The notes under the pieces are model-generated. The model made no database searches and had not been told where the DNA came from. It saw nothing but the letters and a program-made list of their open reading frames with translations. The position numbers were made by a program, and so were the translations under genes. Below, piece by piece: positions 60,851 to 64,000 of a DNA stretch of 64,000 nt; within the stretch, counting starts at the first letter, position 1; every line of letters begins with the position of its first letter. Source of the stretch: Neobacillus driksii (lineage in GTDB: Bacteria; Bacillota; Bacilli; Bacillales; Cytobacillaceae); the NCBI RefSeq assembly GCF_013409995.1, contig NZ_JACCBX010000015.1, positions 80,457-144,456 on the forward strand. The letters run 5' to 3'.

Positions 60851-61933
60851 ATGAAACAGGAGATTTCATTTATTCCAAGAGAACAATTAAAAACAAAGCC
60901 TGATACCGCTTCACTGGGTTTCGGAAAGTATTTCAGCGATTACATGTTTGAAATGGATTATCATAGTGACCTGGGCTGGCATAATCCAAGAATTACTCCA
61001 TATGAACCATTAACACTAGATCCTTCAGCGATGGTTTTCCACTATGGACAAGCTATTTTTGAAGGGATGAAGGCATATAAGACTCCGGATGGTTCCGTCC
61101 AGCTTTTCCGTCCAGAGAAAAACATGAAGCGTTTCAACGAATCATGTGACAGGCTCTGCATTCCCCAAATTGATGAGGAGTTCTTATTAGAAGGCATTAA
61201 ACAATTGATTACCACGGAAAAAGAATGGGTTCCAGATGGTGAAGGGACATCACTTTATATTCGTCCGTTTATTTTTTCAACAGAGGCTTATCTTGGTGTA
61301 CGCCCTGCCAATCAATATAAATTGCTCGTCATCCTCTCCCCGTCCGGAGCCTATTATGGCAGTCAATTGAGTCCCGTTAAGATTTATGTGGAAGAGCAAT
61401 ACGTCCGTGCGGTAATTGGCGGAGTCGGCCATGTAAAGACAGCAGGCAACTATGCAGCAAGCTTGAAAGCACAAAAGAAGGCAGACGCAGGCGGCTACGC
61501 CCAAATTCTATGGCTCGATGCGAAAGAGAATAAATATGTAGAAGAAGTCGGCAGCATGAATATCTTCTTTAAGATCAATGGAGAAGTAGTAACACCAAAG
61601 TTAAATGGCAGTATTTTGCCAGGTGTCACCCGTGATTCCGTCATTGAATTGCTAAAATATTGGAATATTCCTGTCCGCGAAGAGAGAATTTCCATAGAAG
61701 AGGTATTTGCCGCACACAAACGCGGTGAACTAGAGGAAGTCTTTGGAGCAGGAACCGCTGCTGTTATTTCACCTGTTGGTGAACTAACTTGGAAAGACCA
61801 GTCCATCACCATCAATGACAATCAAATTGGTCAGCTGTCTCAAGATATCTATAATGAATTGACAGGGATACAACTTGGGAAGAAAGAAGATCCATTTAAT
61901 TGGACAGTGAAAGTTACTTCAGTTGAAGGATAA
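60851..61933 (+). CDS. ilvE: Branched-chain amino acid aminotransferase
   Basis: ATG 60851 has GAGGTG 5 bases ahead; the GTG at 60845 is less likely. The roughly 360-residue PLP enzyme shows FHYGQAIFEGMKAYKTPDGS, LFRPEKNMKRFNESCDRLCI, LYIRPFIFSTEAYLGVRPAN, GHVKTAGNYAASLKAQKKAD (PLP Lys), WLDAKENKYVEEVGSMNIFF and GSILPGVTRDSVIELLK. This is fold type IV BCAT, class II length. It makes or degrades Val, Leu and Ile. It has its own terminator and stands alone, unlike ilv operon copies. Confidence 0.95.
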   Translation: MKQEISFIPREQLKTKPDTASLGFGKYFSDYMFEMDYHSDLGWHNPRITPYEPLTLDPSAMVFHYGQAIFEGMKAYKTPDGSVQLFRPEKNMKRFNESCDRLCIPQIDEEFLLEGIKQLITTEKEWVPDGEGTSLYIRPFIFSTEAYLGVRPANQYKLLVILSPSGAYYGSQLSPVKIYVEEQYVRAVIGGVGHVKTAGNYAASLKAQKKADAGGYAQILWLDAKENKYVEEVGSMNIFFKINGEVVTPKLNGSILPGVTRDSVIELLKYWNIPVREERISIEEVFAAHKRGELEEVFGAGTAAVISPVGELTWKDQSITINDNQIGQLSQDIYNELTGIQLGKKEDPFNWTVKVTSVEG

Positions 61934-61955
61934 TCAATAAACTACTGAATATGTG

Positions 61956-61985
61956 GGATCCAGCTTTGAGCTGGATCCTTTTTTG
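61956..61985 (+). terminator. Terminator of ilvE
   Basis: GGATCCAGCTTTGAGCTGGATCC followed by TTTTTTG. Confidence 0.9.
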
Positions 61986-62117
61986 TATTATAAAGACTTT
62001 TAAGGTATAGAACGATATAAAGATATACAAAATTAGAAAGGTAACTTTTTGAAACAATGATTCTATTTTTCTCGTCTTTACTAATGCAGGATTTTTGATA
62101 AGAAAGGATTTGCGATA

Positions 62118-62699
62118 TTGAAACTTAACTGGAAAGGCAGACTGCTATTTACATTCATTATTGGCCTTATTATTTTATTCTTTGTACAAAACCCTATTGG
62201 CACCAGCATACTAAATCGATTAAACATAGGTGATTCTGCTCCAATGCCAACCGAGCTTCATTCAGTAGTGAGAGAGCGGAGCAATCAATTGATCCAGCAT
62301 GCAGCTGATAAAGGGATTGTGATGGTGATTACCGATGACTTCCGTAGCGCTGAAGACCAGGATCGACTTTATGAACAAGGCCGGACAGTGGCTGGAAATA
62401 TTGTAACCAATGCAAGAGGAGGAGAATCCTTTCACAACTTTGGGCTGGCGATTGATTTTGCCATAAAAACCCCTTCTGCAGATATTATTTGGGATATGCA
62501 ATATGATGGCAACCAAAATGGAATAGCAGATTGGAACGAAGTTGTGGAAATGGCAAAATCCCTTGGATTTGAATGGGGCGGCGATTGGGCTCAATTTAAA
62601 GATTATCCCCATTTACAAATGAACTTTGACTTAACATTAGCCGACCTGCAAAACGGGAAAAGACCGGCAGATTTATCCCTGACAGCTGATACCAATTAA
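62118..62699 (+). CDS. M15-type peptidoglycan peptidase (VanY/CwlK-like)
   Basis: TTG 62118 has AAAGGA about 9 bases ahead. The 193-residue protein has an N-terminal membrane anchor (LLFTFIIGLIILFFVQNPIG) and an outside M15 domain: MVITDDFRSAEDQDRLYEQG, GESFHNFGLAIDFAI (first His and Asp zinc ligands) and LGFEWGGDWAQFKDYPHLQM (last His ligand). It matches L-alanyl-D-glutamate endopeptidases (CwlK) or D,D-carboxypeptidases that cut stem peptides in peptidoglycan. Expressed alone. Confidence 0.9.
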   Translation: MKLNWKGRLLFTFIIGLIILFFVQNPIGTSILNRLNIGDSAPMPTELHSVVRERSNQLIQHAADKGIVMVITDDFRSAEDQDRLYEQGRTVAGNIVTNARGGESFHNFGLAIDFAIKTPSADIIWDMQYDGNQNGIADWNEVVEMAKSLGFEWGGDWAQFKDYPHLQMNFDLTLADLQNGKRPADLSLTADTN

Positions 62700-62770
62700 G
62701 GGAAGATTGAAGCCCCCTTCCTCACCTGCATATCGTTTTTTAGAAAATTATTGGCCTGATTCGTAAGTAA

Positions 62771-62795
62771 GGTCCAGTTTACTGGATTTTTTTTC
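62771..62795 (+). terminator. Terminator of the M15 peptidase gene
   Basis: TCCAGTTTACTGGA is followed by eight T residues. Confidence 0.75.
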
Positions 62796-62925
62796 ATGCA
62801 TTTCCTCTATCTTTATTTTGATGGCGAAATACGCATCACTAGTAAACCGTGTTATGATAGTTATTGATTTTATTAACATTGTTTATAGTTCTAATAATGA
62901 TAAATACAACTGATAGGATGAAGAG

Positions 62926-64000
62926 ATGAAAACAGAAGTCAGGTTAAAGGTGAAATCAAAGTTCGTTAAAAAATATAAAAGCGGCTACCCGCTTATTACA
63001 AAAGATACGATTATGAATCACAATGTTCTAGATGAAGAAGGTCAGACGATAAACCTTGTGGATGAACAGAACAACTTTATTTCCAAAGGCTATTATGGGA
63101 AACAAAATAAGGGTCTCGGTTGGGTGCTAAGCAGCAATGAAAAGGAGCAGTTCAATTATGCCTTTTTAAAAAAGACCTTGAAGTCCGCCATCGCTCAGAG
63201 AGAATTTTATTATAAAAGTTCTGATACAACAGCATTTCGAGTATTTAATGGTGAAGGCGATGGCATCGGTGGTTTAACGATTGATTACTTTGATGGTTAT
63301 TACTTAATTACCTGGTACAGTAAAGGCATTTATCATTTTCGAGAATTTATTATAGAGTCATTGAAGGAAATAGTGGAGTATAAAGCCATCTATCAGAAAA
63401 AACGTTTTGATGAAAGTGGTAAATACATTGAAGGGGATGACTTCGTCGCTGGCGAACGTGGAGAGTTCCCCATTATTGTGAAGGAAAACGGCGTCAATAT
63501 TGCCGTTTATTTGAATGACAGTGCTATGGTCGGTGTATTCTTAGATCAAAAGGATGTAAGAAAAGCATTACGAGATAGATACACACAAGGGAAACGAGTA
63601 TTAAATACATTCTCCTATACCGGAGTGTTTTCAGTGTTTTCCGCTTTAGGAGGCGCAAAGAAAACGACAAGTGTCGACCTCGCCAATCGAAGCAAACGTA
63701 AAACAATCGAGCAATTCAAAGTGAATGGAATTAAATATGAGGATCAGGATATCATTGTTGAGGATGTATTCAACTACTTCAAATATGCTGTACGAAAAGG
63801 GCTCCTGTTTGATGTCGTTATTCTTGATCCTCCAAGTTTCGCTAAATCCAAAAAGTTTGTCTTTAGTGCAGAAAAGGATTATAAAAACCTGCTAAAGGAT
63901 GCCATCTCCATCACTGAGGATAACGGAACGATCCTCGCATCCACCAATTCTAGCTCTTTTGATATGGAAAAATTTAAAGGATTCATAGATACAGCCTTTA
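62926..64000 (+). CDS. RlmI-type rRNA methyltransferase (partial at window end)
   Basis: ATG 62926 follows AGGATGAAGAG. The frame stays open to the window edge (about 358 residues). It starts MKTEVRLKVKSKFVKKYKSG, a PUA-like RNA-binding end. It then has FRVFNGEGDGIGGLTIDYFD and a class I SAM-binding domain: RVLNTFSYTGVFSVFSALGG (motif I), VILDPPSFAKSKKFVFSAEK (DPPSF, catalytic loop) and TILASTNSSSFDMEKF. This matches the RlmI/YwbD class that methylates 23S rRNA cytosine at C5. The C-terminus is cut off by the window edge. Confidence 0.9.
   Translation, partial: MKTEVRLKVKSKFVKKYKSGYPLITKDTIMNHNVLDEEGQTINLVDEQNNFISKGYYGKQNKGLGWVLSSNEKEQFNYAFLKKTLKSAIAQREFYYKSSDTTAFRVFNGEGDGIGGLTIDYFDGYYLITWYSKGIYHFREFIIESLKEIVEYKAIYQKKRFDESGKYIEGDDFVAGERGEFPIIVKENGVNIAVYLNDSAMVGVFLDQKDVRKALRDRYTQGKRVLNTFSYTGVFSVFSALGGAKKTTSVDLANRSKRKTIEQFKVNGIKYEDQDIIVEDVFNYFKYAVRKGLLFDVVILDPPSFAKSKKFVFSAEKDYKNLLKDAISITEDNGTILASTNSSSFDMEKFKGFIDTAF

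Noticed and set aside
1..64000. tRNA, rRNA or intact insertion sequence
   Set aside because: None recognised by eye; only one IS3 transposase fragment was found.

Overview
The window is chromosomal DNA from a low-GC, endospore-forming Firmicute of the Bacillaceae (Bacillus/Neobacillus-like). Evidence: AT-rich sequence, AGGAGG-type ribosome sites, hairpin plus T-run terminators, sporulation-type genes (GerPF-like pair, Hsp20-like coat protein, glycine-rich coat-like protein, YhcN-type lipoprotein, DUF3231) and close relatives of Bacillus families (YkwD, LCP, YcnI, PucA-E, GuaC, DegV). No rRNA, tRNA, CRISPR array or intact insertion sequence was seen.

Layout. 1-5.7 kb: GMC oxidoreductase and partner, PaiB-type protein, LCP transferase, YkwD-type CAP protein, AraC/GyrI regulator. 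5.8-14 kb is accessory and decayed: frameshifted VOC gene, IS3-family transposase remnant, PL6 polysaccharide lyase with one nonsense codon, ECF sigma/anti-sigma pair, MFS transporter, GNAT, a possible 19-residue membrane peptide, DUF1259-like gene and another nonsense-interrupted gene. 14-19.3 kb: a five-gene molybdenum hydroxylase operon (pucA, pucB, pucD, pucC, pucE-like). 19.5-21 kb: spore-associated genes. 21.2-24.4 kb: an MFS remnant joined to a MarR gene, then an ECF sigma / PadR-like / SEDS (FtsW-like) operon. 24.5-29.8 kb: YbaK, broken alpha/beta hydrolase, VOC, AzoR, transaldolase, RpiA, YaiI. 29.9-33.4 kb: AraC regulator divergent from an unusual PTS IIC-IIA protein, then two gene fragments (ankyrin, phage replication). 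33.7-39.6 kb: LacI regulator with an RpiB / ribokinase / CUT1 ABC sugar operon lacking its ATPase. 40-46.9 kb: MazG-like, VOC, a nonsense-broken membrane gene, DUF3231, YcnI and CopC, a two-component system and a GNAT. 47-51.6 kb: a helicase-PLD-DUF3427 gene convergent with a NUDIX gene (possible defence or repair cassette), and ung. 51.7-64 kb: housekeeping and transport genes (M20 hydrolase, quinone reductase/MarR pair, ALS-like enzyme, YhcN lipoprotein, GuaC, EamA, DegV, BCAT, M15 peptidase, rRNA methyltransferase).

The most unusual signals are: (i) an 18-bp palindrome, TAATCAAACGTTTGATTA, found seven times at four loci, with a two-palindrome module of about 74 bp repeated upstream of the MazG-like gene and beside a GNAT gene; (ii) an ECF sigma operon whose partner joins an anti-sigma-like N-terminal segment to a PadR winged helix and whose last gene is a SEDS protein with Asn where the catalytic Asp is expected; (iii) a PTS IIC-IIA protein without IIB, with Tyr in place of the phosphorylated His; (iv) at least five genes broken by a single nonsense or frameshift change. 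All calls come from reading the sequence alone. Family names come from recognised motifs, not database searches.
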